Of a stretch of 64,000 nucleotides of DNA, positions 46,038-56,542 are shown piece by piece (the first letter of the stretch is position 1; every line of letters begins with the position of its first letter). The translations under genes and the position numbers were made by a program. The notes beneath the pieces are model-generated. The model did no database searches. It was not told the origin of the DNA and saw nothing but the letters and a program-made list of their open reading frames with translations. The stretch lies in assembly GCA_013180625.2 (NCBI GenBank), contig SNVD02002607.1:62001-126000 (forward strand), in the 5' to 3' direction. Source of the DNA: Boswellia sacra. Lineage: Eukaryota; Streptophyta; Magnoliopsida; Sapindales; Burseraceae.

Positions 46038-47788
46038 ATGCAATCTCCTGATTGGTCCTTGCCTTTTGAATTGATGTGTGATGCAAGCGACTATGCAGTT
46101 GGTGCTGTCTTAGGAAAAAGAAAAGAAGGTAAGCCTTATGTGATATACTATGCAAGTAGGACTTTAAATGATGCACAAATGAATTATACAACAACTGAAA
46201 AAGAACTACTTACAATAGTATTTACATTAGACAAATTTCGATCGTATTTAATTGATTCTCCCACGATTGTTTACACTGACCATGCAGCTATAAGATATTT
46301 AATGCCTAAACAGGATGCAAAACCTAGATTGATACGGTGGATCTTATTGCTCCAAGAATTTAACATCATAATAAAGGATAAGAAAAGAGCTGAAAATGTC
46401 GTTGTAGATCATCTTTCAAGACTAACGACAGAGACATTAATTGAAACTTCACCTATCAATGATTCTTTTCCTGAAGAATTTTTATTTTCTGTTGCTACTG
46501 TACCTTGGTTTGCTAACATTGTAAATTTTCTTGCGACAGGGAAAATGCCACCTCATTGGAATGCTCAAGACAAAAGAAAATTTTTAACCAAGGTGAAAAA
46601 TTTTTACTGGGATGACCCATATCTGTTCAAATATTGTCCAGACCAAATAATGAGAAGATGCATACCCGACAATGAGGTAAGTAGGGTCATTAACTTTTGT
46701 CATTCTGAAGCATGTGGAGGACATTTTTCATCTAGAAAAACAGCTGTTAAGATCTTACAATATGGATTTTATTGGCCCACCTTATTTAAAGATGCACATG
46801 CATTTTGCAAAACGTGTGAAAATTGTCAAAAATTGGGATCTATTTCAAAAAGAAACATGATGCCGTTGAATCCCATTCTTGTCGTTGAAATCTTTGACTG
46901 TTGGGGTATTGATTTTATGGGACCTTTTCCACCATCATTTGGTTTTGTGTACATCCTTGTTGCAGTAGATTATGTTTCAAAATGGGTCGAGGCAATTCCA
47001 TGTCAAAACAATGATCACAAAACAGTTGTCAAATTTTTGAAAGAGAATATCTTAAGTAGATTTGGAATTCCTCGAGCCATTATTAGTGATGGGGGTACAC
47101 ATTTTTGTAACAAAACATTTGAAACTATAATGAAGAAATATGGAATAACCCATAAAATTTCTACACCTTATCACCCACAAACAAGGGGACAAGTTGAATT
47201 AGCTAATAGGGAGATAAAACAGATCTTAGAAAAAACGGTTAAACCAAATCGTAAAGATTGGTCTTTAAGACTTAGTGATGCACTTTGGGCTTACCGAACT
47301 GCTTTTAAAACATCATTAGGAATGTCTCCTTATAGACTAGTTTATGGAAAACCTTGTCACTTGCCTGTGAAAATTGAGCATAAAGCTTATTGGGCCATTA
47401 AAACATTCAACACAAATTTGAATAGTGTTTGCAAATTACGTAAATTTCAACTGAGTGAACTTGAAGAAATCAGGAATGAGGCTTATGAAAATTCTAAAAT
47501 CTGCAAAGAAAAAATGAAGGTTTTTCATGACAAATCCATTGTTAGAAATCTTTTGAACCTTCACAAAAAGTTTTTTTGTATGATTCAAGATTGCATTTGT
47601 TTCCTGGTAAACTTCGGTCTCGTTGGACTGGGCCTTTCATTGTAAAAAATGTTTTCCCTCATGGAGCAATTGAAATTGAAAACCCAAAGAATGGTAATGT
47701 GTTTAAAGTTAATGGACAACGGTTAAAACCATTCTTTGAAAATTTTGACAAAAACGAAGAGTCCATTGCTTTAATTGATCCTTTTTAA
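46038..47788 (+). pseudogene. RNase H and integrase of element B
   Basis: A long open frame starts with the RNase H pieces [20 protein letters not shown] and [10 protein letters not shown]. The integrase follows, with a zinc-binding region ([21 protein letters not shown]) and a DDE core ([36 protein letters not shown]). Then comes [19 protein letters not shown]. One frameshift near 47570 moves the C-terminal part ([20 protein letters not shown]) to the frame ending at 47788. The catalytic residues are present, so only a few lesions separate it from an intact enzyme. Confidence 0.88.
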
Positions 47789-47913
47789 GGATTGATTTTC
47801 CCGGTCAAGTGGCGGATACGGTACTCCGTGGCTTTTAAAGTCGGTTTTTTAGTTCCCTAAAAACTGTTGCTCACCTTGCATCCATTTTCTTTTCTTCTCT
47901 CTCATTTTCTCAC

Positions 47914-48469
47914 ATGGATACCAATTCTCTCAAAAATTGCACAAAAAATTGCCCTTCTTCCCCAAAAGATTTGCCTTAAAATTATAAAGCTGTCTCTTAG
48001 TGCAGAAAGACTAAGGTTATTGATGCGTAAGGGTATTCCTGCCGATTTAAGATGGTTAATTGAAGCCAAGGTTCGATTCTCTTGTGAGTTTTCAGATAAT
48101 CTTGTTTACCATATGCCAAGTTTGGAAAAAAGCTCTTATGCTAAAAAGAGAAGAGCAAAAAGGTTACAAGTTTGTCACAAATGTGCAAGATGGACTTGTA
48201 ACCAGCGTTGCCGCTCTTTGGGATATTTGTCTAACAATCGAGAGGATAAGCTACAGTTCATCAAGGATGGACTGAGTAAGGAGTCCTTGGATGATATCCG
48301 AGTGACTCTTGAGACGCATTCTTGTGGACTTGTGCAGCGTGAAATTTTTAATTTGTGGACACAATTCCGAGATGAGCAGGAACGCTATAGTCTTGGGAAT
48401 CTGACTCAAAACGACCCTGTTTGCCAGTTTATAAGAAAACTGGATGGGAAGCATATCCCCAACTCATAG
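47914..48469 (+). CDS. Post-pol Cys-rich reading frame of element B
   Basis: An open frame of about 150-180 residues lies 100-130 bp after pol. It reads LSAERLRLLMRKGIPADLRW, SCEFSDNLVYHMPSLEKSS, a basic KKRRAKRLQ stretch, and CHKCARWTCNQRC (cysteines spaced C-x2-C-x4-C-x3-C, about 48174-48215), ending DGKHIPNS. It looks like a small zinc-binding protein. The N-terminus is uncertain: an ATG at 47914 opens another frame (MDTNSLKN) that stops early, which suggests a frameshift near 47970-48000. Athila-group elements often carry an extra frame after pol, sometimes called env-like, but I see no signal peptide or convincing membrane anchor. Its function is not known. Confidence 0.55.
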
Positions 48470-48783
48470 AAGGTGTTTAAGCCGTTTCTGGACGTAAAAC
48501 CAGAGGAAGATGTGAGCCACAGTCACAACTACCTGTACATATGCATGCGTGCCATCATTTTTGAATTTTAATACCTCATAGCTGTCATTTTTGAATTTGT
48601 ATCTTTTGTTTGACTTATGTGTCTTATTTCATCATCTTTTGAATTTTTGTGCATTATTGTCAACTTTTTCAACAAACAATCGAGCTACCTAGATAGATAT
48701 CATCATTAGCATACCTTTTTGCACCCCATAAATACCACATGTCTTGTTCTCTTCTTCACACATAGTTAGAGAGTTACATAGAC
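48470..48783 (+). promoter_or_regulatory. Leader and possible core promoter of the LOG gene
   Basis: A T-rich stretch with repeated ATTTTTGAATTTT units is followed by CCCCATAAATACC (about 48724-48736), a TATA-like box. It lies about 50 bp before the LOG start codon and 30-45 bp before a likely transcript start in TTCTTCACACATAG. It resembles a normal plant core promoter, which would be unexpected if only an mRNA was captured. Inference from sequence only. Confidence 0.4.
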
Positions 48784-49434
48784 ATGGAGGGAACTTCAAA
48801 ACGTCGAATCCAAAGGATATGTGTATTCTGTGGATCTCGACCAGGTAAAAGTGAAGAGTTCGTAGAAGTAGCGAATTATCTTGGTAGGCTACTGGCTGAA
48901 AGAAAGATTCATGTGGTTTATGGGGGAGGTAGCCTCGGGTTAATGGGTTGTGTGTCAACAGCTGCACATGTAGGGGGTACTCAAGTTTTAGGAGTTATTC
49001 CTAAAGCTTTGGCTGTAGAAAGTATTGTTGGAAAAACGGTTGGGAAGGAGTTACAGGTCTCCTCTATGCATGAACGCATGGCACATATGCCCATCAATTC
49101 AGATGCCTTTATTGCTTTACCAGGTGGCTTTGGCACTCTTGAAGAAATTTTTCAAATTGCCTCTTGGGCCCAACTGAATCTCCATAAAAAACCCATAGGT
49201 TTGTTGAATGTTAAAAATTTCTTTGATCCTTTGATAAGTTTTGTCGATGCAGCTGTGAAACAAAATTTTATCCCTCATTCAGCGAGAAAGATCCTTGTTT
49301 CTACCACTTCTACTGGTGAGTTACTTGACAAATTACAAGAAGTTGAGTATGAACCTGACCCAGCTAGTACTCAAATTAATTGGGCAGGAGGGCAAAACAA
49401 AAAGTGCAAATTGGATCTGAATCTCCGTTTATAA
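48784..49434 (+). CDS. LOG-like: Intronless LOG-like cytokinin riboside 5'-monophosphate phosphoribohydrolase inside element B
   Basis: It is a complete 216-codon frame from ATG at 48784 (sequence ACATAGACATGG) to TAA at 49432. LOG enzymes release the active free-base cytokinin from its nucleotide in the cytosol. Motifs visible are FCGS (15-18), VVYGGGSLGLMG (44-55), SMHERMAHM with the catalytic arginine R98 (94-102), and PGGFGTLEE with the catalytic glutamate E121 (113-121). WAQLNLHKKPIGLLNV (128-143) follows. Length matches plant LOGs (about 210-220). The SMHERMAHM form, with M after the arginine where classical LOGs have K, marks a LOG-like side branch. The C-terminus LDLNLRL (210-216) fits the LxLxL EAR pattern. 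Plant LOG genes normally have several introns and this one has none. It sits between pol and the 3' LTR, in the same strand as the element. No stop or frameshift is present although gag and pol are broken. Confidence 0.93.
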   Translation: MEGTSKRRIQRICVFCGSRPGKSEEFVEVANYLGRLLAERKIHVVYGGGSLGLMGCVSTAAHVGGTQVLGVIPKALAVESIVGKTVGKELQVSSMHERMAHMPINSDAFIALPGGFGTLEEIFQIASWAQLNLHKKPIGLLNVKNFFDPLISFVDAAVKQNFIPHSARKILVSTTSTGELLDKLQEVEYEPDPASTQINWAGGQNKKCKLDLNLRL

Positions 49435-50768
49435 TTTTTCTCTTGTCCTTTATTTTATTTTATTTTAGCATGTTATTTTATGAGTCTTTCAGGTCATCTC
49501 TCTTGAATAACAGACGCTTCAGGTAATATCTCCTATACTTTATCTCTCTACATTTAAACATTGAGGACAATGTTTCATTTGGTTGGGGGGGAAGGATAGT
49601 AGACATAAGTGTGTCTTGAAATTTATTTTTTTTTGCAAAAAAAAAAAAGGCGAGTTAGTAATTAGATTCAAAGTACGGTGTAAGGAGTTCAAATCCTCTT
49701 GAGACGCATTCTGGGTCAGGAATGGCAGAGTATGGAGGGCCAGTTTGAACTCTTGAAACCCATTCTAACCAATTTGTCATTTTATTTTGATCTTGTGCAC
49801 TCATTTAGCTAACTTGATATTATTTAGTCTTGATTTTTGAATTTTATAACAAGGGGGTCTTATTCATTTCACTTTGAATTATTCAAATCTATGAACTCTC
49901 ACAACCTTATCATTTAAAAATTGTGTGCTTATGTACTCATTAAACAAGTATTCATGAACCTTTCTTCACACACACACACATACCTTGATGCATGATTGTG
50001 GATGGCAAAATGAAATGTTGTAATATTGAGTTCTTTTGTTTTGTTTAGGATAACAACACAAAGGAAGGGGAAAGTTAAAAAAAAAGTGAAAAAAAAAGTG
50101 AAAAAAAAAAAGAAGAGAAGAGAGCAATTGTGGATAATTTGGTCTCGTAGCCTCCTTAATTCGAGCAATTAAGCCCGAGGGGTGCCTCAACACCTAATAC
50201 CCTAAGACCAACTGGTTTGGGAGCTCTTGGCCCAAAGCTCGCTACATGGATTAAGGAGAAAGCTTAATGGGATTGAACATTGCACTATCCACAAGTTTCT
50301 AAGCAAAAATAAAGTATCGGCAACCCGAGTCGTTAAGCTCGTAGGGGTGTCTTAACACCTAATGCCCTAAGGCAACTGGTATGGGAGTCATTAGCCTAAG
50401 GCTCGCTACATGGGTTAAAGATGCATTCCTTCAAAAAAAAAAAAAGAGAGAAAAAAAAAATATATATATATAAAATGAATAAATGCCCCTTACCCAAGGT
50501 TGTTAGCCTTAACAAATATTAGAACCGATATGACTTCTTTCTAATAAGCCCCATAATCATGTGTTGACTAAGCACAAAAAGAAGGTTTATTGATATCTTG
50601 ACTAAAGGGTACGTGAGTCATAAAAAAAAAATCAGTTGAGAGTTTGTTTATTTGGATAAAATCAAGGAGAGTGCAATAATGAACACCTTGGATGTAAAAT
50701 TATATAAATCACTTCTAAATAATAACGCTTTAATTGCTAGGGACTAGCAATAAGCTGGTTGGGGGGTG
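49435..50768 (+). other. Noncoding 3' region of element B with internal duplication
   Basis: No gene. It holds a TTGAGGACAATG...TTGGTTGGGGGGG motif (about 49561-49590), usual in the 3' noncoding region of Athila-like elements. A diverged tandem pair at about 50165-50270 and 50325-50415 shares CACCTAAT.CCCTAAG, CAACTGGT and GCTCGCTACATGG. Poly(A) and TA runs are present. A G-rich tract GGTTGGGGGGTG at 50757-50768 serves as the polypurine tract. Confidence 0.7.
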
Positions 50769-52117
50769 TGATGAATACTTAAATATGTATGTTTAATAAG
50801 ATCTTAGTTCATCATATTGCATTAATAGTGTCATTAAATTCCTCAACTTAAGCATCTTTGGAATTAACTTCCTCTTAATTTTGGTTTTGTTACAGGTTCG
50901 GTAAAATGGGCATAACTCTCTATTTATAGATCAGAATGGTGCAATTATTAATGTTTTGGAAAGCTGATTTAATTGTCTACAAGATTTCATTTCACAAGCA
51001 TCATCAAATTCGGGCTCTTAGTGGACCAAAATTGGGCTTGAAGTGAACCCATCTACAGTCTCGGCCCAGTCTGACTAGGCCTCCGTATTTGGACCGTATC
51101 TCTCAAAATACGTATCCAAATTGTGCAAATCAATATGTTCTAGAAAGCTGAGAGAAATATCTACAACTTTCATGAAGACATGTTATTAAAATTCACAACA
51201 TTTCGATGTCAAAATTGATGGTCAAAGTCGGTGCCTAATGATCCCAATTGTCAAAGATATTTACAACTAATATTTGACAATTATGCCCTTGTAATTTGAC
51301 AAGTTTGCCCCTGGATGTATCTATAAATAGAGGTGCCTTGTGACCCATTAGGGCATCTTGGCCTTGGCTGGAACATTTTGGCTTTGGCTAGGATCTTGTA
51401 TTGTGTTTTGTGTGTTTATGTTATTAATGAATTTTCTTTTTCTTGCATTTTATTTTCTTTCTATTATAATGTTCTTCTAATTTCTCTTTTGCTAAGGTGA
51501 AAGGGTGAAACCCTTGATATGAGAATAAGGATTCTCTAACCCTTAATATGTGCTTAATAATCTTATCTTATAATGTTTATTCAATATGATTTATATTTAA
51601 TTTCTTAATCAATCTTGACACCACTCGTAAAGTGGAGGTCTTGATCCATTGTCGACAATCTTTGGCACATCAAATGCTTGGATCCTTTCTAGATGATGTA
51701 TGGTTCTTCCTTACCGACACGAATCTAGTTAGGAACCTTGATTTGTTGTAGACATATGATGATTGGCACATTGGATGCTTGAACCCATTTACAAGAAGTG
51801 GTATAAATATTGGTAATGAAACAAATATAATTCATATAACTAAAATGGGTTAATTATCCTTATTTGAAATATCAAGGGCGGATCCCCTAACCTTAGCTTT
51901 CATTATTATTGTGTTAATTCCTTTTACTTGCGCATTTTAATTATTCTCATCCATTGTTGATATTATCTTGTCATATCTTTGAATCATCATATCGTATTTG
52001 CTTAGCTTATAATTTGAGCGCTAAAATCTCCTTCCTCGTGGATCGACCCCGGTCTCACTGGGTTTTATTACTTCGACACTCCTATACTTGGGAGACAATC
52101 CTTTTTCGGATGTGTCA
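50769..52117 (+). repeat. 3' LTR of element B (1349 bp)
   Basis: Begins TGATGAATACTTAAATATG and ends CGGATGTGTCA. It lacks about 15 bp found near 40998 of the 5' LTR and is otherwise nearly identical by eye. Confidence 0.9.
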
Positions 52118-52122
52118 CCGAG

Positions 52123-52864
52123 GTTCCCTTGGATACTCCCAATATTGCCGTGACGGGTGAGTTTACCGCCTTGATGGTACCTCCTCCATTGACATATTTA
52201 AGGCCTAGCCGTTTGGCCTCGTCTTCGAAAATGAAATTGTGCGTGGCTCCAGTATCAAACATCACACGCACATCCTTGCCGTTGATGGTGGCACTCACAT
52301 ACATGAGACCCTTTTGCATATGTGGGGGTCTCTTGAGTGCGCCAATTGTGCGGAGAGAACCCATCCCCGCTTGAGGTTTCTCATTTTGTACGCCCTTTTG
52401 TTGAGTGGCTAGGGCACTGAGAGCCTTCCTCTTTGGGCAATCCGCACCCAATGAGGACCATCACAAATAAAGCAAGGACTTTTAGGTTTGGGGGTATCGG
52501 ACTTACCTTTGTTAGGTGTGTCACGCTTGTCTCCCCCGATTGGTTTTCGTGCACTACCTTCCTTTCGGCCATTGTCCTTTTTGGAATTCTGCTCTCCCCC
52601 ACCTTTTCCTTGGTTGGTCTCCTTCTCCTTGGATTGGAATGTGTAATCAATGAGGGACTCAGCCACGGTTATGGCGTCATCAAGGTTTTGTACACCGCAC
52701 CTTTTAAGTTCAACCCTTCCCTAATCTTTTAACCCGTCGAGGAAGTAGAAGAGAGAATCATTACATACCTTCGATTTCAAGGATGATGGTTGTGAAATCC
52801 TTGATATACTCACGAATCGTGCCGCTTTGCTTCAAACGGCGGAGGCGACCCCTTGCCTCCTTCT
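52123..52864 (-). pseudogene. Protease, zinc knuckle and late gag of element E
   Basis: The minus strand encodes a retropepsin: LMYVSATINGKDVRVMFDTG, with the DTG active site intact, then ATHNFIFEDEAKRLGLKYV. It is cut after LGVSKGT by the insertion of element B. Upstream are a zinc-knuckle start PCFICDGPHWV, broken by a frameshift before its last cysteine, and basic gag sequence with stops. This continues to the solo LTR at 52870. Confidence 0.75.
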
Positions 52865-52869
52865 CGGCA

Positions 52870-54276
52870 TGATGCGTTCAAAACTAGCAAGTATACTAGT
52901 CGCACAAGTAATAAAGTGATAAGTAAGACATCGTTCCCACGAGGATTGATTCTAATTAAATTTGTTATTTTACAGCCACAACAGAACAAATGGGGGGTTT
53001 TGTTGAATGATTAACTAAATGAAATAAGAATGCAAATTAAGAATAACAAAACAGAAGTTAATTTGAATGGAAGATCAATGAGAGAAATCTGGTTAAGGGA
53101 TCCTTCTCTACCACAAGATATGGATTTGCGAATTAATCGTAGAATTGTCATCCAATTACAGCATTGAAGTTATCAACCGTAGATAACAACAAGCTCTGTT
53201 ATCCAATCTTTCCTTACTTTGTTGTTAAATAAAACAAGCTCTTTATTTAATCTCTATCCATTAAACAACCTAGAACAAGCTCTCTAAGTTTAATTCAATG
53301 GATGCATTATGATAAGAAAGATAGGTTGATCTAAGCAATAAACACACAAGCTCGGATTATTTAACTTAGGTTATATTCTCCAATTGTAATCTCTGATCAC
53401 AATTTTGCTACTAATGATTAGAAATTCAAGACAATTACGGATCAAGATTTCTAGTCTAGCAATAGACACAACCAGATTATATTCAGTTGGCCACTCAAAT
53501 ACAATCAGCAAGCAATCATAAGCATTAAATATGGGAGAATACAAGCAACTTCAATTAGAGAATTGGATAACAATTCCTTACACAATCAACTTACAAAAAC
53601 CATATCAGGGGCTTTGAAATCACCCTCAACCAATTCAGATTCAGTTACACATGTTTAAGAACGTGGTAAATACAATACAACATGGAGACATTCCAGAAAA
53701 TGAAAGGGAAGGGAAAAACTTAGCAAATTTGATGTAATTCTCTTTGGATTGTAGTTCTTCCTCTTTCCAAGCTTCCTTTCTCCTTCAAGAACTCCAAGAG
53801 ATGAAAGAATTCTAGAGCAGCAGCCTCTACCACGTTCTCCCCTCTTCAAGTTATGAAAATAAAACCCTAAAATGTGTTTAAATACTCTGCTACAGTAACC
53901 TGCTACAGTGCCCCGTATTATACATGCTACAGTGGCTTGTGGAATTATATTTCTATACATCTCACACTGTTTTGATTACAACTTTTGGTACACTGAATGG
54001 ATTTATAAACCGTAAATTTCTCCAGAAAATAGACTTCGAGAGCTTTCCAACGGTATATAATATGTCATCGGGTTCATTGTATATCAATACAATTAAATCC
54101 GAGAAGATGGTTGACTAGCAGAGGTGAAAATGAAGGGTTTTACTCCATTTTTGTGCAAGTTGCTCCAAAACTCCTACAAACATCAAAACCACACAAAAAC
54201 ATAAAAATACCAAGGAATATAGCAAAGAAACATGGACGAATTGATATAAAAATGATATATAAATAGACACTTATCA
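52870..54276 (-). mobile_element. Solo LTR of the element A family (1407 bp)
   Basis: On the plus strand it starts TGATGCGTTC and ends GACACTTATCA, with TG..CA ends. Exact 5-bp duplications CGGCA lie at 52865-52869 and 54277-54281. It matches the 5' LTR of element A in inverted orientation. No internal sequence is present, so it is the product of LTR-LTR recombination after insertion into the gag of E. Confidence 0.9.
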
Positions 54277-54281
54277 CGGCA

Positions 54282-54966
54282 TTACTAGGAGAGAAGTGCT
54301 TCCGAAGTTCTCTCTTGAAATCCTCCCATGTACGAAGGGAGACGATGCCTCTGCCCACGTCGCTGTACGACACCACCACAATTGGGATGCATCTCAAAGG
54401 AATGTGGGTGCAATGCCAATCCTCGAAGCATCATCATTGACATGCTTGGCTTCGAAGTATTGATCCAAGCCAAATAGGAAGTTTTCAACTTCCGTGGCAC
54501 TGCGAGTGCCATTGTATGTGGCAGGAGTAGGCACGTGCATAGTACTTAGCCCACTTGGGTAAGTCGGGTTAGCACGATCACATTGATGCTTCTTCCATTT
54601 CGTGCGGGATTCCTCCACATCCGCACGAATTGCTCGCAACTCATTCTCCATAAAGGTCCGCAAGCTGATGAGCTCTCATGTAAGGTTATGTAACTCCTTT
54701 TCATAGGCGTTACTAAACTCAAGAATTTTTTACTTTGTTACTTGGGTAATCTCTCCATAGTCCGTCTCTAGGCTTTTGAGACGGTCGGAGAGGCCCTCAA
54801 TTGCATTGTCCATCCCCGATATCGCTTGCTCTAAGCTACCAACACGAGGCTCTAAAGACTCCGAGGGTGGAGCTTTGGACTTACCTCGTTTTCCTTGTTG
54901 ACGTGGTTGAAGTTGCTCCTCTCGTCCACGAACTTCCTCCATGGTCACTTCAAGGTCGGATGCCAT
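54282..54966 (-). pseudogene. gag N-terminal part of element E
   Basis: ATG at 54966-54964 opens MASDLEVTMEEVRG. A coiled-coil-like stretch follows (SLEQAISGMDNAIEGLSDRL). After a stop near 54730 come MENELRAIRADVEESRTKW, PATYNGTRSATEVENFLFGL and TWEDFKRELRKHFSPSNA, typical Retrotrans_gag motifs in shifted frames. It is interrupted at 54276 by the solo LTR. Confidence 0.75.
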
Positions 54967-54985
54967 GCTCTTGTGCTCGAACTGT

Positions 54986-54997
54986 GCTCTGATACCA
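54986..54997 (-). other. Primer binding site of element E (initiator tRNA-Met)
   Basis: On the minus strand TGGTATCAGAGC follows the LTR end TAGTGACA by two bases. Confidence 0.85.
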
Positions 54998-54999
54998 AC

Positions 55000-55156
55000 T
55001 GTCACTAGCTTAGAGGTTTGCGCAGCTGCTCGTGCGACACTTAGGCAACTTGACTCCAAAAGTTACTAAGTAAGCCTTGATGCTAGTCTTCTTGCTCAAG
55101 GAGAAGAGAGGATCGTTGAGCCGAAGAGCCTGTAGGCAAAGAAGAGAAGAGATGGA
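55000..55156 (-). repeat. Truncated 5' LTR of element E
   Basis: Only the 157 bp next to the primer site remain, matching 39514-39670. The outer 350 bp are lost, together with the adjoining part of DF gag/protease. Confidence 0.8.
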
Positions 55157-56344
55157 TTCACCTTCTTTCTCATAAGGTTTAAGAATGTGTTTTTCGACAA
55201 TCTTACCATTGCGAAGGATCATGACTGATTTCGCTTGGTCCACATAATGGCTATTTGAACTACCTGCACTTGAGTTAGATTGATCTTTGGGGTTTTGCAA
55301 TGTTTGAGAAGGAAATTTTCCTTTTCCTTGGATGCTAAATGTAGATGCAAATTTTGCAAGAGTGTCTGACAAATTTGCTAATGTTTGAGTAGTTTGACTA
55401 TTGAAAGTCTCTTGCTTTGTAATGAATTAATGCAATGTTTCTTTAAGGTCCTTCCTAGGAGGAGGAACATATGCATGCTCATGAAAATTTTGAAAATTTT
55501 GATGTGTTTGAAAAGGGACTAGTGAAGATTGGGCATGATTGTCATTTTTTCAACTAAAATTCGGATGATTTCTCTAACCAGGATTGTTGATTTGTGAGTA
55601 TGGATTGTGAATTGGCCTTTTGAAAGTGTTTAAGGCATTGGCTTGTTCACGGAGACATTCTCTAAAAGCAGGCAAAGTTAGGCAATCATCAATAGAATGA
55701 TCATTAGCATTACAAATGTAGCAAACAATTTCTTGAATAGAATTCAATTGTCCACTCTTTTTCATTTCTCAAGGCTCGACTTTTCTGGCTAGGGATACAT
55801 ATTTGGCTTGAAGGTCATATTCTTCCATAAGGTTATATATGCCTCTATTGGATGTCAAGGGTGGGGCTTTGCCTGGTACCTCATAGGTGCCAGCAATGTC
55901 TCAATTTTGGGCCTTTTTTGCTAATGAGTCTAGGTAGTCAATTGCTTCCTCAGGGTCTTTATCACCAAATTGTCTGTTACATATTAGCTCTACTAGTTGC
56001 CTATCTTGAGGTGCTAAACCTTCATAGAAGTGTGCAACTAATCTCCAAGTTTCAAAACTATAGTGAGGACAGGTATTAAGTAATGAAGGAGTACATATGT
56101 TTTCAAAGTTTTTTAAGTGTGAATATGGGTTCTCCATATCAAGGCCATGAAAGGTGGGTAAAAGTCGAATGAAACTTGGCTTGAAATTGAAATGGATTGC
56201 ATCGGGATGAGAAACTACACAAGAAGGTGCAGTAGTCCTTACCGAATTCATGTAATCTTTGAGGGTTCTTGGTGGGTTTTGGTCATTTTGTTGGAAACGA
56301 TTATCCCATTCATCTGTGAACCTTACCACTTGATTGTCAGCCAT
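55157..56344 (-). pseudogene. gag of Athila-like element DF
   Basis: ATG at 56344-56342 opens MADNQVVRFTDEWDN, homologous to the gag of element B. FNFKPSFIRLLPTFHGLD is followed by an internal deletion of the capsid core (NICTPSLLNTCPHYSFETW). Then come YICNANDHSIDDCLTLPAFREC, with a partial CCHC knuckle, and ILRNGKIVEKH before the frame reaches element E. Several stops are present. Position 55901-56344 lacks the stop that breaks the same place in element B. Confidence 0.78.
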
Positions 56345-56518
56345 GTTTTCTAGGGAAGATGATGTTTTCCTAACAAGTCTACCACTAGATGTGCATGACC
56401 AAATTTTCATGCAATTTTAAAAGAGAAAAAGAAAGAAAAAGATGAGCACACAACAAAAAAATTAAGATCTAAAATGAGAAAAAGGAATATTTACAATTTT
56501 CCATGCCAAATTTTAACT

Positions 56519-56536
56519 TCTCTAGCAATAACGCTA
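56519..56536 (-). other. Decayed primer binding site of element DF
   Basis: On the minus strand TAGCGTTATTGCTAGAGA stands where elements A and B have TGGCGCCGTTGCCGGGGA. Every difference is a G-to-A or C-to-T transition, as expected from deamination of methylated cytosines in an old silenced copy. Confidence 0.75.
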
Positions 56537-56542
56537 AAAACT

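Larger units (their letters stand above)
40918..52117 (+). mobile_element. Athila-like element B, full length, carrying a LOG gene
   Basis: This is an 11.2-kb element with LTRs at 40918-42281 and 50769-52117. A perfect 5-bp target duplication CCGAG (40913-40917 and 52118-52122) lies within element E. The order is LTR, tRNA-Asp primer site, gag, protease, RT, RNase H, integrase, Cys-rich post-pol frame, LOG gene, noncoding spacer, G-rich tract, LTR. gag and pol carry stops and frameshifts. The LTRs differ by one about 15-bp indel near their start and scattered changes, so it is relatively young compared with DF, which belongs to the same family. Confidence 0.92.
39514..55156 (-). mobile_element. 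Ty3/gypsy chromovirus-type element E, inserted in DF and itself twice interrupted
   Basis: Minus strand: truncated 5' LTR (55000-55156), initiator tRNA-Met primer site, gag, protease, short pol remnants, polypurine tract (GGTGGGGGAGGA), 3' LTR (39514-40021). Element B (40918-52117) sits in the protease/RT region and a solo LTR (52870-54276) sits in gag. RT, RNase H and integrase are mostly deleted, so it cannot move. Confidence 0.82.

Noticed and set aside
48689..48967. 92-codon minus-strand frame over the LOG start
   Set aside because: Antisense shadow with no family match.
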